Shown here one piece after another: positions 37,616 to 49,693 of a DNA stretch of 64,000 bases (the stretch's first letter is position 1; each line of letters opens with the position of its first letter). The position numbers were made by a program, and so were the translations under genes. The notes under the pieces were generated by a model that searched no databases, had not been told where the DNA came from, and saw nothing but the letters and a program-made list of their open reading frames with translations. Source of the stretch: Dermatemys mawii (taxonomy: Eukaryota; Chordata; Testudines; Dermatemydidae); NCBI GenBank assembly GCA_007922305.1, contig ML677335.1:17578679-17642678 (forward strand). The letters are read 5' to 3'.

Positions 37616-38924
37616 CAGCTAAGTGGGCAGGAGGGTGCAAGGAATTGAGAAGATGACTTTTTAATGTCACTTTGTCACTTTGAATGTTATATGTCACTTT
37701 TAGAGGTAAAACACCAGAGGGGATAATTGTATTAATTCTACACGTGCTGTAAGTGAAATGGATTTGTATCCTTCTGCAAGACAGTTCCCAGCATAGCACA
37801 CTATCATTTATCTCCACCAAAGCCTAGCTATCAGGTGCACCTGACAGATCAGTAGCATGAGGAATTTGCCTGGCTGGGTCTTGAAATGAACCTTCTGTAA
37901 TCCTTAAGTGACTGCTCTAGCAATGACTTGCCATTGCCCTGCCCTTCAGTGCTTAATTTGTAATGAAAGAGGTGCTGAGGCTCAAACACTTAGATGCCAT
38001 GGCACAATCAACTTCTTTTTTTGCTTTCATAACTGACACAGCAAGCTCAGAGCTCAATGAATTGCCAAGCCTTGAGGTGCCGGGTCTCAATCCTGGCAAA
38101 CCCTGACACAAATTAAGCACAAAAGAGAGTGAAGGAGTTTGACCTTCCTCTGCTCAAAGCTCTGTGTTTAGATCTTTGGTGTCACAATTATTTTCATTTT
38201 CATTTTGTCAGCAATGACTGGGACACCCAGTTAGCTGTGTGATTATAAATGGTTAAATGCTGCTGATGTATAGCAAAGTATTCTTTAGACATTCAGTATT
38301 GCTAACCCCACATATTCAAAAATCCCCCGCATTCCACCACCAAAAAGCCTATAATACTGGCTAAAAAAACCATGAGTTTTTTTAAAAAAATAAGTACCTT
38401 TTTATTTGCCTTCTTCGTTTTGAACCATTAGGGGGGTCAAATTTTCAAGCTTCTCTGTACAACCATGAGGGCCAGAAACATACTTTGATTTAAATGTAAG
38501 TTGAGATTCTCAAGTAATCACATGACTGTAGGAGCTGGGGATTTCAAAACACCACCACTATTGTGAGAGTTTGGAGCACTCGTCGTGAATTTCTGCAGGA
38601 TGATGCTTTTGTGCCTTATTCTTTTTCTACTATTTTCAAAGTACTCATCAATATATAAAAACAGTCAGATACAGTCAAAATTTTACTTCTAAGATTTCTA
38701 AAGGAGGAGAGCACTAAATGGATCTCATTGGTCTGTCTCCTACCTCTTTTTAATCCCCCATTTGCTTTTACTATTTGCAGTGCTACTGTTTTGGTGAAAA
38801 AAAAATACCCCTATCTGCTTCATCCTTGCTAAAGATTTCTCACAACCTACCTGAGGCAATACTGCCTCCATATCCGGCCCTTGAGTCATACTCTCTTATA
38901 ACAGCACCTAGCTCCTATATAGCT

Positions 38925-39045
38925 CTTTATATTAGTTGTTCACAAGCTTTAATGTATTTATCAACACAATGCCCCTGTGAAATAGGGAAGTATTATCCCA
39001 TTTTACTAATGGGAACTGAGGCACAGAGACTTCTATGAGGAAAAG
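38925..39045 (+). mobile_element. MIR-like CORE-SINE fragment
   Basis: The sequence taatgtatttatcaacacaa, tgcccctgtgaaatagggaa, gtattatcccattttactaa and gggaactgaggcacagagac follows the MIR core in order: caccctgtgaggtaggta, tattatccccattttac, gaaactgaggcacagagag. It is ancient and internally truncated. Confidence 0.7.
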
Positions 39046-42000
39046 CAAGCTTTAATAACTGTTCAAATTGGTGTTTTGGAAGACTGAATAGTAACATAAA
39101 TATTTGCTATATGATGGTGAAAATGAAAAAATCTCTTAGGGTTCTTGCAAAGAGACTGTTTGAAGTCACCCTAAAATAGAAAGCCTGGAGAAACATTATT
39201 CAGTCATGCAACGTTGGGACATTAGGCCTGCCAGAAAATGTTGATGGCCCTGATTCACTTAGGCCCTGGTTCTGCTGACCTTGCTCATATTCAGCAGTAT
39301 GTCACCATATGAGTACTGCCATGGAAGGGATAAGTCACTGAGCCTTCAGATCTGCAGAGAGCCCTGTAGCTGGGCAAAGGCCTAAGGGCTTTGATGGGAG
39401 GCAGTACAAGCACAAAGGCCAGATCATGTGGGGTCATTTAAAGAAGTGGGATGATCGTACAGTGCTAATCAATTTGAGCAATGGTGGTAGAAACTGGCCC
39501 TTTAATGCCTTTTCTTAAGTCTTAGGAAAAAGCAGGTCAGAAATTTGAACCATCTTTACATATTTTATATTTCAGCATTTTTTTCAATCTTTTCTCAGGC
39601 CCTTCATTTTGTTTCTTCACAGGTTCATATAACTTTTATCAGCGCTCTTCAACTTTTATCATTACCTTTGCATCTCTGTTTGATAAAGAAAATGTCATAA
39701 GAGAAACTTGGAGATAGAAGATTTAAATTTTGTGATAAAATGCATATTTTCCCAGTGCTGCAAAATCTCCTTTGACAAGCCAAATTATATCTAGTTTAAC
39801 TTTCAGATTATGTGCATTTTAGTTACCCAATTGCTACCAAAAACCAAAACACCCAAACCACTGAATGGAGATATTGTTTCTGATGAGTCACTTTCATATC
39901 GCTTTCTGCTTCATTATGCTTCTTGGATATTATCTCTGGTGGTGTTTAAGATGTTAGTGTTATATTATTCAGACTGAATGAAAATGATATACATGTTTTT
40001 GGTGATTCATCCTTGGTTCCTATTTTTGGTGAAGCTTTTTCGCATGTTATATGTGGTATTGTCTTTGTTGTTCTTCCCTGAGATAACATTTAAACTTCCT
40101 TCCTTTTCATATTAAAGCACATCAAGATTGAATTCTTTGTACAATGTCAGAAGTGATTTGTGGATTTCACATTTGATGGGTGCTTAAAAATAAGCACGGG
40201 CTTAAATGCTTTGTTGGATTTGAGCCTATGTTGATAAGTTTATTCTGAAGTAAACAACTTTGAATACATAAATTAGTCTCATACTGAAAACTGTCAATCT
40301 TGGTTAATGCATTTACCCTTTCCTTTTATTCCATTCCTGTTTAAATATTGTACCATATACAGAGAATCCCATAACATACAACATGCAATAAGGAATTTTA
40401 TTAAAGGTACAATGCTTGCAGATTCTCCTACATGGAGTGTCGTGGTTAGCAGGTACATACTTTGTTATTTGAAATACATATAATAAAGCCAGACAAATAC
40501 CCATAATGCTTTATTGTTTAAGTAACTCTTTGAGCATTCCCTTTCTGAACTGTCTCCCGTGGCAAATATATTATTGTGTCAATTAGAGAATATCCCTATT
40601 TGTTAATGCCTGTTTGTCTTTCCATTTAGCTGATATACCTGTGTACACTCTGGATCTAAAAAGCATAGAGGATAATATACAGGGGTGCTTGGGGCTTTAT
40701 CCCACTCATCTGAAAATTCATAGTCCTAAACCCGTTCCCCTGGAACCTGGTGGGTGATTAGAAAGGTAAGAGTTAGCACAGTTCTTCCAATGTTTGCCCA
40801 GACTTCAAAGATCCTTCAGCTGTTCTCCCCCTTGTTCCAAGGGAAATTAAACTTGAACACCCATTAAAATAGTGTACAAATTCCAAAAATGTACTGTTAA
40901 CTGTGGGGTTCAACAAAGCAGCCCTGTATACTTAGTAGGCCTATTCATGGGCTCTCATTTGAGGCTAGCTGTGCACATGTGTAGGGGAGTAAAGCAATAA
41001 GAAGTCCCCTTAATCCCCTGTGTGGACTGTCTGCATTACCAGACCCAGTGCGGTAGGGAACTCAGTCATTGGGCTGCTACTCCCTGGTCTGTACGCATGG
41101 GAAGCAAGACAATGTAGCGTGCTCTGCCCCATCCCCCTCCTTCAGTGCCCCAGCTATTACTGCTGAGCCAGCATGGAGGAGTGAAGTGTGCTTTGCAAGG
41201 AAGAAGGATGGTGCAAGTTACTCTCACATAAGCAGGGATCAGAGTCACAATTTGATTTCTGTTTTGATAGTTGTACAGTGCTGCCACATACTGCCCCATG
41301 CTTAGGCTGAACTGCAGGGTGCTAACCCAGTTCCCTGTGAGTAAAGACAGCAGCATTAAACCCACGGGGCCAAACACATGTTGCCCATGGCCTGCACATA
41401 GATCAAGTCTAGTTTATAGCTCAAAATCAATATTCTATTTATTTCCTGAGGAAAGCACATGAGTATTGCAAAAAGAGGAAAACAAGGGATTTTTTTTAGA
41501 TGATTGTGTATAGAGGGGCTAATTTTTTCTCATTGAATACAAATTTTGTCACTGACTTGAGAAGGTGTCTAATGCATTTTACTGCTATGTGTTTTGATTT
41601 TCACAGTAAATGAAATTGCTATTCCTTATTTAGCTACTTCAGAATTCAAAATTGTTCTAGTGATTAGAATGGCTATATTTCTATAATACCTCACAATTAA
41701 ATTTTGGAATCCTGACTCTCTGATTGTGATGTCATAATTTACATTTGTAGCAATGCATGTCCTTAAGATAGGACCTGATTTGAGAAGATATCCTAGAACT
41801 GACATTAAGGAGGGTGTCAGACTTAGCAGATTAGTATAGACAAATGTTTTCAAAGATACAGTAGGAGGGCTGAATTTTATAATAAAAGGTAAAGAACAAA
41901 ATTTGCTGAAGATGAAGCTGAGTTTTTTGGGGGAAAGGCCATAAGTGAGTGAAACTTTCCTTAGTTTACCTAAATAAGAAACTTTCCATGCTGCCGCTTC

Positions 42001-42527
42001 CAAATTTCCCGTGCTTGTGAACTCTAGTTTGAAAGGCAGTCTGAAATAATAAAAAATCTGCCACCCTACAAAGTCACCTAAAAGACATAGCAGAGACTTT
42101 AGAGAGTAACAGAAACGGCAATATAAACTGCAATCTCTGCTTCTGCCCAGCTGTAAAAGAAGCTCCAAGCTACAGCTGCCATGTATAGAGGGAATCAATT
42201 AACCAGGACCAAATTTGCCCTTCTATTGCAACACATTAAAGTGCTTAGCATGGTATTCATATAAATGACTGAAGATCTGGCATCACCATCTTTACTCAAC
42301 TTACAACCTATCTTCCAAAGAGTGCTGATTTCCAGACTAACCCATGTCTCCAACCTGCCTTCTCCTGCCCCCAGAACATCATCTCCCTGTAAAATGACAC
42401 ACTTCATGTGCTGTGTCAGGGCTAATAGGTACGCTGTTTGTGTGTAGACATCAACCAACAATTGTAAGCGTCCACCAATTTTGAGTGCTGCTGTTATTGG
42501 GTGACCAACTTCAGACACTTCTGGCCT

Positions 42528-43831
42528 CAGGGCCGGCTCTAGGCACCAGCAAAGCAAGCAGGTGTTTGGGGCGGCACATATGCAGGGGTGGCATTCAATC
42601 CATTCTTTTTTCTTTTTTTTTGGCTTACTTGGGGGCTGGCCATAACACCCCAGCACACTCACTTCCTCCCCTCTCACAACACGCAGAAGTGGAGCCACAG
42701 AGCAGCAGGGATCCAGCATGGGAGCTGAATACCCACAGGGGGCCCTGGGAGTTGTAGTTCCTTGGCTAGATCCCTGCTTCTAGAGCCAGCCCTGGAGCAG
42801 TGAAAGAGCTACACTTTCCAGCATTCCCTTGGCAGCTATCAACAGGAAAGGGAGGGGGAGGGAGTGAGGAAGCTGAGACCCCATGCTGCAGCTTGCTGTG
42901 AAGGGGGAGCTGGCTGCTAGAAGGGGGTGGCTTCTTCCTTCAGAAAACTTCCCCAGACTGGATTAGGGACACTGGTGTGACCTCACCTTGTAGCCCCCAA
43001 AGAAGGAATTGGGAGGACTAATGGACAGTGAACCTCCCTATCTGAAGCCTAGCAAGGAAGATACATGGATCCTACTAGAATTTAAAATGAAAAGTAAGGG
43101 AGGGGAGGTTCTGCTAGAGGACCTGGACAGCTTTAGATACAGTACCAGGCACATAGGAGGATTTCCACTTCTAAGCCATGGAAGCAGAAATTGACTTTTC
43201 CTTTCCAGATTTAGCTAATATTCAGAAGGGGAATCTAGCACCTGCCTTCCAGATTTGAACACCCTCAAAATTCAGGAGTGCTCAAGCTCAATTTAGGCAG
43301 CTGTTACTTCATTTCTCCCAAATCAAATCTACTGATCCACTGTAACTTGCTGTAGAAAAAGTAGGATAAAATTGAGCAAGAAATGCTTCCCAGGGGTTAT
43401 TAGGACTGGAATTGCTATTTTCATCAGCCATTGCCATTTTTTAAAAAAAAAATTGTGTAAAAGGAAGACAGATATTGCATTGGCAAATTCCCCATAGAAA
43501 CAAAGAATGGAACAAAAGAATAATAAAAGCACCTCAACCTTTCCTCATTTACATAGGGCAATCTTATAATATGCATCCAGATATCCTCCAATCACACAAG
43601 CTGAAAATTGTTCCACTTTACTGCAGTTCTGTAACCATATGGGAACCAATCCTGTCTCTGTTCTGTGCACATCCAAAATTCCTGCTGAATGATCCGCCCT
43701 GGAAGAGAGTTACCAGTGACCCAGGACTGGAGTGGCAGGGGGTGCGGGTGAGGGTGGGGGAGAGCCCAGGGCTGGGGCGGCAGTCAAAAATGTTTTTGCT
43801 TGGAGTGGCAAAAATCCTAGAGCTGGCCTTG
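42528..43831. mobile_element. hAT-type DNA transposon derivative, 1304 bp, with 8-bp target duplication
   Basis: The left end CAGGGCCGGCTCTAGG and the reverse complement of the right end, CAAGGCCAGCTCTAGG, form the inverted repeats. TCTGGCCT flanks both sides exactly (42520-42527 and 43832-43839). Subterminal parts (gtgtttggggcggcacat at the left; ggcagtcaaaaatgtttttg at the right) fit this family. An internal motif, cttctagagccagccctgga near 42778, mimics a right terminus. The interior shows no intact hAT transposase; frames such as 42195-42719 cross the element border and are not genes. Confidence 0.8.
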
Positions 43832-45309
43832 TCTGGCCTCATTTCAGAAGTGCTGAGCATCCAAAACTCTAGTGGATTTCAGTAGGAGAAGTAAGAGATG
43901 AGAACCTTTGAAAATCCATCCCCATGTCTCGCTCATACAGGACTGCACGTGTGAAGAAGCAAATGAAACTCCCAAAAGATTCCCATTGTAGATGAGAAGT
44001 TCAACATTTCTGGGATGTACATTTGAGATAATACGCCCTTTCATAGGGTGAGCTGATGTGTAAGCAGGGCAAAGGAGCATGGTAGCTCTTTCTCACCACA
44101 CTGTAGCTCGAGGCAGGTTCCTACCAAAGATCTGGAGAGATTTGTCGTAGGTGTTCAGAAACTTGTAGGGTTGATAACTGAATGCCTCCTACATGCCTAC
44201 AGTGCATGCACTGCCCCCGCTGAGAAGAGGAGCAAAAAGTGATGTATAACATGTAGCACAGATTTGCTCTGCAGAATCCTTCCCACCAATGGCAGAATTC
44301 CTAGGCCACATCTTTGAGCTGCCTTCCTGTCTTGGAAAGAGAAATTTAGCATTGTCTTTTTTTGCACACATTTGCAGATCAGCTATACATTCATGAGTAC
44401 ATACTAAACAGAGCACAGCATTAACATTGACACAGGTGACAAGAGTTGTACTCCTCGATTTTTGTAAAGATTAATTTCAGGAGCTATTTAGCATAAAATG
44501 TGTATCTTCTTATCACCCACTTGGCCTATCTAATTTCTTAAACTCGTGAGACAGTTCAGCTCTTTCAGTGTGGTGGTTCTCTTTTTTAACTGCTACAGCT
44601 AGTGCCTTCCCTGATGATAGGTTTCGTGCAGTAAATACTTTTAAAGTGTATGCTTTTAAAAAAGATTGACAAATTTCACTGAGGTACAACTTCAGAGCCC
44701 TCTTTTTAGGCCCAGGAAAAGTTCTGTTTATTTTAATACGATGGCCTAAAGTTTGTAGGCCCTACCATAATACTATTAATAAATAATTAAAAAATAAGTT
44801 TTCAACTCCACAGGTGTTCACCTCTGCCCTTGTCAAACAACAGACTACAGAACCATTTAGTCATGACAAATGTGAGCCAAGGAAGCATATAAAATATTCT
44901 GGCCCAGATTCTCACCTGCTATAAATTGGCATAGTCTTCAATGATGAGCTCACCATGTAAATGTGTCAAAAATAAGCTCAACAAAATCAACATTATAAGA
45001 CTAGTAAATAACAAAAGACGTTTTCTACACCAGTGAATTTCAATGTCATTATTTCCGGTCACCCACCCATTTCACTGGGGCCAGGGACAGAAAGGATTAT
45101 TGCAGAACTGTACATCTTGAATTCCATTTTTAGATTCTTCTGCCACTATGTTCTCACATTTCATCAGCTGAGTTTCTTGGAAGACTTTGCAGTTAGTTTT
45201 TTATCTCCTGTGTTCTTTGTATGATTTTCACTATGTCTGTGTTAAAGATGGAGAATTGAGCAATAGTTTCCAGAAGTTTTATGAGCTGCTTCCTAGAAAT
45301 GTTAACCAC

Positions 45310-45480
45310 CTCTGTGAGAAAATGTTTTGCTGATAAAACTGATTAACAAGATCAGGGTCATAAAATAGCAGATGCTGTATATTTTGCAAATGATTGTGTG
45401 TGTTTTCTGTGTGTAAGAGTAGGGTTCCCCAAAACTGTAACTTTACATCCAAGACAGCTGATTTCAGAAGAATACAGGAT
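45310..45480 (-). CDS. Internal coding exon (third of five)
   Basis: The minus-strand acceptor is cccatgacag and the open segment is 171 nt: 1 nt (A), 56 codons, then AG before the donor GAG|gtggtt. The peptide starts SCILLKSAVLDVKLQFWGTL and ends with DPDLVNQFYQQNIFSQ. Leucine, glutamine and histidine are frequent (the middle part reads HLQNIQHLL), suggesting soluble alpha-helical packing; no membrane segment or enzyme motif is seen. The first A completes Arg with the upstream exon, and the final AG joins C of the exon at 36871-36950 as Ser. A CR1 LINE copy begins only about 220 bp upstream of the acceptor, inside the preceding intron. The product is not recognised. Confidence 0.77.
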
Positions 45481-45699
45481 CTGTCATGGGAAGTCATGCA
45501 AAAGTGTTAAATTTAGCCAACAAAATCGTTCAATAACATTTTAAATGACACTAAATGTAAACACAACATAAGCCTTGTCATGGTGTGTCACTTCTGTTGA
45601 GTAAATGTCCTTGCTAGTGGGTCACAAGGATGATGATCTACTTTCCATTCCATTAGCAATTAACGTCTATTAGAAATAACCACTTTGAATAGCATATGC

Positions 45700-47162
45700 T
45701 GGGCCTGCTGATTAAATTGATCAAGAATTAAAGAATGGATATATAATTAAATGCCAGTCAATGTGGTTTTATAGAAAATGGGTCTTTTTAGAAAAAAATA
45801 ACTATTTGATATGAGTACAAATTTGGCTGATAAAGGTAACGCCTAGATGTAATGTATTTAGGGCTTGTCTATACAAACATTTAGTTTACAGCAAGCTAGG
45901 TGTGTATCTACCCAACAGTAGCCTGCCAGGAACTGTCTCTGGACTCCGCTGATACACATTTACAGTTCCTCAGTGTGCTTTGATCTGGGGCTAAATCAAA
46001 GCTCATTAACGAACTGGCTGACAAGCAGTAGGTTCACACCCCAGCTTGTCAGGAAGTAATTGTTCATCTAGACAAGCCCTTAGATTTTTATAAGGCATTT
46101 GACTTAGAACTGTACAATATTCTGATTTTAAAAAAAGCACATATTAAATGGATCAATAACTGGCTAGCTGACAGATCTCCAAAAGTAGTTGTCAATAAGG
46201 ATCATTATCAAATGGGCATGTTTCTAATGGGATTTCACAGGAATCAGTTATAAACCCAAATACTATTCAATATTTTTATCAATGATCTGGAAGTAAAAAG
46301 AAACCCTTGCTGATAAAATTAGAGGATGATGACACAGACTGACATTGTGGGAAATAACGTTAAGGGCCGAGTATTTTATAGAGCAATCTGGACTGCTTGA
46401 TAAGCTGGGCCCATTCAAATAAAACATGTTACAGTATGGCCAAATATAAGGTCAGATGTGTAGGAAAAAAGAATGCATGCCATACTTACATATTGGGAAA
46501 TTGTACCCTGGAAAGGAGTGATTCTGACAGGGATTTAGAAGTCATAGGGGCAAGAAAGGGTAATGTGATCCTTGGATGTATAAATAGGGCCTCAATTAAT
46601 AGGATTGGGGAGGTGATTTTTACATCTGTATATGGCTTTGGTGAAACCAATACTGCATATGGTTCTGGTGTCCAAATTTGCAAAAGGACATTCAAAAACT
46701 GAAGAGGGTGCAAGGAAGAGCCACAAAAATAATTTAAGAACTGGAAAATGCATCTCCCAGTGAGAGATTTAAGGAGCTCAATCTGTTTAATGTATCAAAA
46801 ATATCAAGAGGTGACTTGATTACAATATACAAGTACCTTCACAGGGAGAAAATCCCAGCTACCAAAAAACCCCCCACTGTTCAATCTAGCAGAGAAAGGC
46901 ATAGCAAGAACCAATGGCTAGGATTTAAAAACAGAAAAATTCCAATTAGAAATAAGGCACAATTTTTTAAGAATGAGTGTGGATTCTCCATCTCTAGATG
47001 TCTTCAAATCAAGACTGGATGCCATTCTTGAAAGCATATTTTAGTCAAACACGTAATTGGGCTCAACACATGAGTAACTGGGTACAATTCTCTGGCCTGT
47101 GTTATATAGGAGGTCAGAGTAGATAATCTAATGGGACCTTCTGTCCTTAAAAATCTATGAAT
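45700..47162 (+). mobile_element. CR1 LINE: RT domain to 3' end, with nested MITE
   Basis: The remains of reverse transcriptase run from near 45700. After removing the insertion at 45861-46079 the frame reads DVMYLDFYKAFD, then KWINNWLADRS, then LFNIFINDLE, matching CR1 RT motifs (YLDF.KAFD, the W...L..R block and the F.IYINDL block). The later frame 46397-46702 reads TCYSMAKYKVRCVGKKNACH and GCINRASINRIGEVIFTSVY, the CR1 ORF2 C-terminal region. The 3' UTR ends in gggaccttctgtccttaaaa, then atctatgaatg. Stops and frameshifts show it is dead. Its 5' border lies only about 220 bp from the acceptor of the exon at 45310-45480. Confidence 0.88.
45861..46079. mobile_element. Harbinger-like MITE (219 bp) with TTA target duplication inside CR1 RT
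   Basis: Ends GGGCTTGTCTATACAAAC and GTTCATCTAGACAAGCCC are inverted repeats. The 3-bp sequence TTA lies directly on both sides (45858-45860 and 46080-46082), the target duplication typical of PIF/Harbinger elements. The host sequence on the two sides rejoins in frame across one TTA, which proves the insertion point. Confidence 0.88.
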
Positions 47163-47785
47163 GTAGGCTAGTGAAGGACATGAGTGTATGTGCAGCTTGC
47201 ATTCTACTAGAATCTCTGCAAATAAAATAGGATTGTATGAGAGAGCAAACATCTGGATTCACCTGGTTTTTTATATTTAACAGTAGAAACTCAATTCAAG
47301 CACATTATTACGAAGAATATAGAACATGACAAAATAAAATGTCACGAACTTGGGACCCTATTAACGTGGCTGTTACTACAAAAGCCACTGGGATGTGTCC
47401 CATGACCACAGAACATTGTTCAGTCTTTAAAGTTCAGTTCTGGTCAGTAGGAAAGATTTCATGAAAAGGATAGTAACCAGTTGTTACAATGACAACTCAG
47501 AGAGGAAAAAAAAAATGTGGAAATAGGATGACAAATGAGACACAGTTTTACACTGATTTGCAACAATGTTGTCTGAAGTGCTGACAGTTAAGAATACACC
47601 CTTTTGAAAGGTGCTACAACATTTGGAAACCTAATATCAGTTCACTGAAAAACAAACCTGAGGATTGAGGGTAGAAGGAGAAGGAACTTGAAGTTTTATA
47701 TATCCAGAAGGCTTGATTGCTCAGGCTTCCAGTATCAACATAAATGCTTTTCAGCATCTTACTTGAAATCTTTACCAATTACATA

Positions 47786-49160
47786 TGTAAGCAGTGTCAG
47801 GAATGAGATATATTCTGACATCTGGTGGCGAACTATGGGAATTGCAGTGAGTTATGGAAAATAACTTTGGGGCTGATCAATTTGCATAGACACACCCACT
47901 GCGCCTAGCCTGAGCCCACAGCAGCCCACATGGCCACTTCGGCTGATGTGGGAGCCCCAGTTTCTATGTTATTGGGGCAGGAAATATAAAGTGATGTTAC
48001 CCTGATTTTGTGAATGAAGGACTATGGACACATACTTGACCCTTGTTATGATGGAGGGACTCGCCATCCTCTAGGTAGCACTCACTGGGCAAGGGCCCTG
48101 CGTTTTGGAACACTCTGAGATTGAGAGAGGCTGGGGATAAGCACCTATGCTTTTTGGTGAGGGCTTTGTCTGAGGGTCCCACAGGCCTGTTGCATCCTGT
48201 CTCTCTCCACTGTGGAATGTCAGAGTTAAATTTTGCTTCTATTAGGAGCCTGGGTTCAGGCTGCTGAGCTGAAATCACTTTAGGCCCACAGGTGCACCTT
48301 CACTAAGGCTCCCCCTGCTATATGCTGAAATCACCTAAGAGCTAAAGTGAGCACTGTCTCAAGTTGGGGGGGCTGAACATAGTGCAGAGTGGCTGGTGCA
48401 GCCCAGCTGTCCGTGTGTTGGCTAGCAGGATGGCTAGCAGAGTGACTGGTGCAGCAGAGCAGTCTGTGTGTTGACTAGTGGAGCCATTTGTGCTGCTGAC
48501 AGAGTGACCGGCACCGCAGAGCTGTCCATGTGTCGGCTAGCAGGACAGGCTAGCGGAGTGACTCGCTGCAGAGTGGTTCGAGTATCAGCGAGCAGAGCAC
48601 TTCATGGGATGGCCCACAGAGCGGATTGCGGTGAGGGCTGCAGTGGAACCCCACAGAAAGGCGGCGCAGTTGGCCTCGGACCACGTAAGGTGCCCCTTGC
48701 CCTACCCTCCACTTCCACCCAGGCTGGGAGGTAAGACTCTGCCGAGTGACTTTTGAACTCTGCACTGACCAAGAACAGAGACTCCTGGGCTGTTGGACTT
48801 TTGGGACTATTGAGTGACTTTTTGGGGTTGTGGAACTCAAGAGCCAAAGGGAAGGCCACGGCCTATTTGCTGGGAGGGGGCTCCTGGTCCATGGTTTGGT
48901 TTAACCTTGTTTGTGGTGTTTTCCCAATATTATGCCACATTGGTTCTCCCTGTTATTAAAAGGCTTTTCGTACACTCAGACTCTGTGCTTGCGAGAGGGG
49001 AAGTATTGTCTCTTACAGACGCCCAGAGGGGTGGTATATGGTTGTCCCAGGTCACTGGGTGGGGGCTCGAGCCGGTTTTGTATTGTGCTATTGGAATGGA
49101 ACCCCTGGATACGGAACCCGGCCCTTGTTGCTGCCAACTCTGATGGGCAGAAGGGTTACA
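47786..49160 (+). mobile_element. Solo LTR, 1375 bp, with CATA target duplication and internal tandem repeats
   Basis: Termini TGTAA and TTACA are short inverted repeats with TG...CA ends. CATA lies on both sides (47782-47785 and 49161-49164). A TATA box (aatataaag, about 47983-47990) lies near 200 bp, and an ATTAAA polyadenylation signal (48955-48960) is followed by a GT-rich stretch (ctctgtgcttgcgag). Tandem units occupy 48387-48600. The end section (gtcactgggtgggggctcga ... ttgctgccaactctgatggg) is one I know from turtle LTRs. It could be an ERV or a Gypsy LTR; a 4-bp duplication leaves both open. Frames of 68 to 131 codons inside it are incidental. Confidence 0.82.
48387..48600. repeat. 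Tandem repeat of 53-62 bp units inside an LTR
   Basis: Successive units begin gagtggctggtgcag (48387), gagtgactggtgcag (48440), gagtgaccggcaccg (48502) and gagtgactcgctgcag (48556). Each carries cagagc(t/a)gtc(c/t)gtgtgtt-like and ggctagcagga-like parts. About 3.7 diverged units are present. Confidence 0.75.
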
Positions 49161-49693
49161 CATACATGAATGAGGTGCACATGCTTACAGAAAACTTCCC
49201 CTTTCCCTGCACAGAAAACATCATTCAGAAAGCTAGAGGGACCAGAAGGAGTTTCCAAAATGAAAACACTGCCTGTCAACTAAAAGTCTGCTTGCTATGT
49301 AAGTGACAGGGCTGAGGCTGTCTGAGAGCAACTCCACGTTTAGGGATCTCTACATAAATTGAAAAAAAAATATCAAGGAAACTTGCCCTTGGCCTAATCT
49401 AATCAAACTCAAATATACCTGAATGTGATTTATACCTCTTTCTTAATTTAAGTGAAGCCAAATGTCACTGCAATCTGACTTCACTCTATCATGTAGTGCT
49501 ATTTCTAATGGGGCAGATCAGCCAATCCAGCTGAAGATACCTTATTGCAAAACTCGATTGTGGGGTATAGATGGCTTTAATCCACCTTTGTGATCCTTTG
49601 CTCCTGAAACCAGTGTGTGCATGCCTAGACTCCACCCCACATTAAAGTAACCCAGGGTTGCTCTAACTTGGAACACCTGCCCATGGAGCAATT

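Larger units (their letters stand above)
36951..45309 (-). other. Intron 3 of the unrecognised gene
   Basis: Bounded by gtggtt and atcag on the minus strand, in phase 2. It holds the 1.3-kb hAT-type element (42528-43831), a MIR-like SINE (38925-39045) and a stretch of degenerate short palindromic repeats with TTTAGGC-type motifs (37349-37615). The interval 39050-41060 is AT-rich with nothing recognised. The interval 41060-41400 is more GC-rich and probably repeat-derived, but I cannot name it. Confidence 0.6.

Noticed and set aside
42195..42719. Open frame of 174 codons on the minus strand
   Set aside because: It crosses the left border of the hAT-type element at 42528, so it is a composite of unrelated sequences.
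46397..46702. Open frame of 101 codons on the plus strand
   Set aside because: It is the ORF2 C-terminal region of the CR1 copy at 45700-47162, not a host exon.
48468..49306. Several frames of 68-131 codons
   Set aside because: All lie in the GC-rich solo LTR at 47786-49160, or run past its 3' border, and reflect low stop density there.
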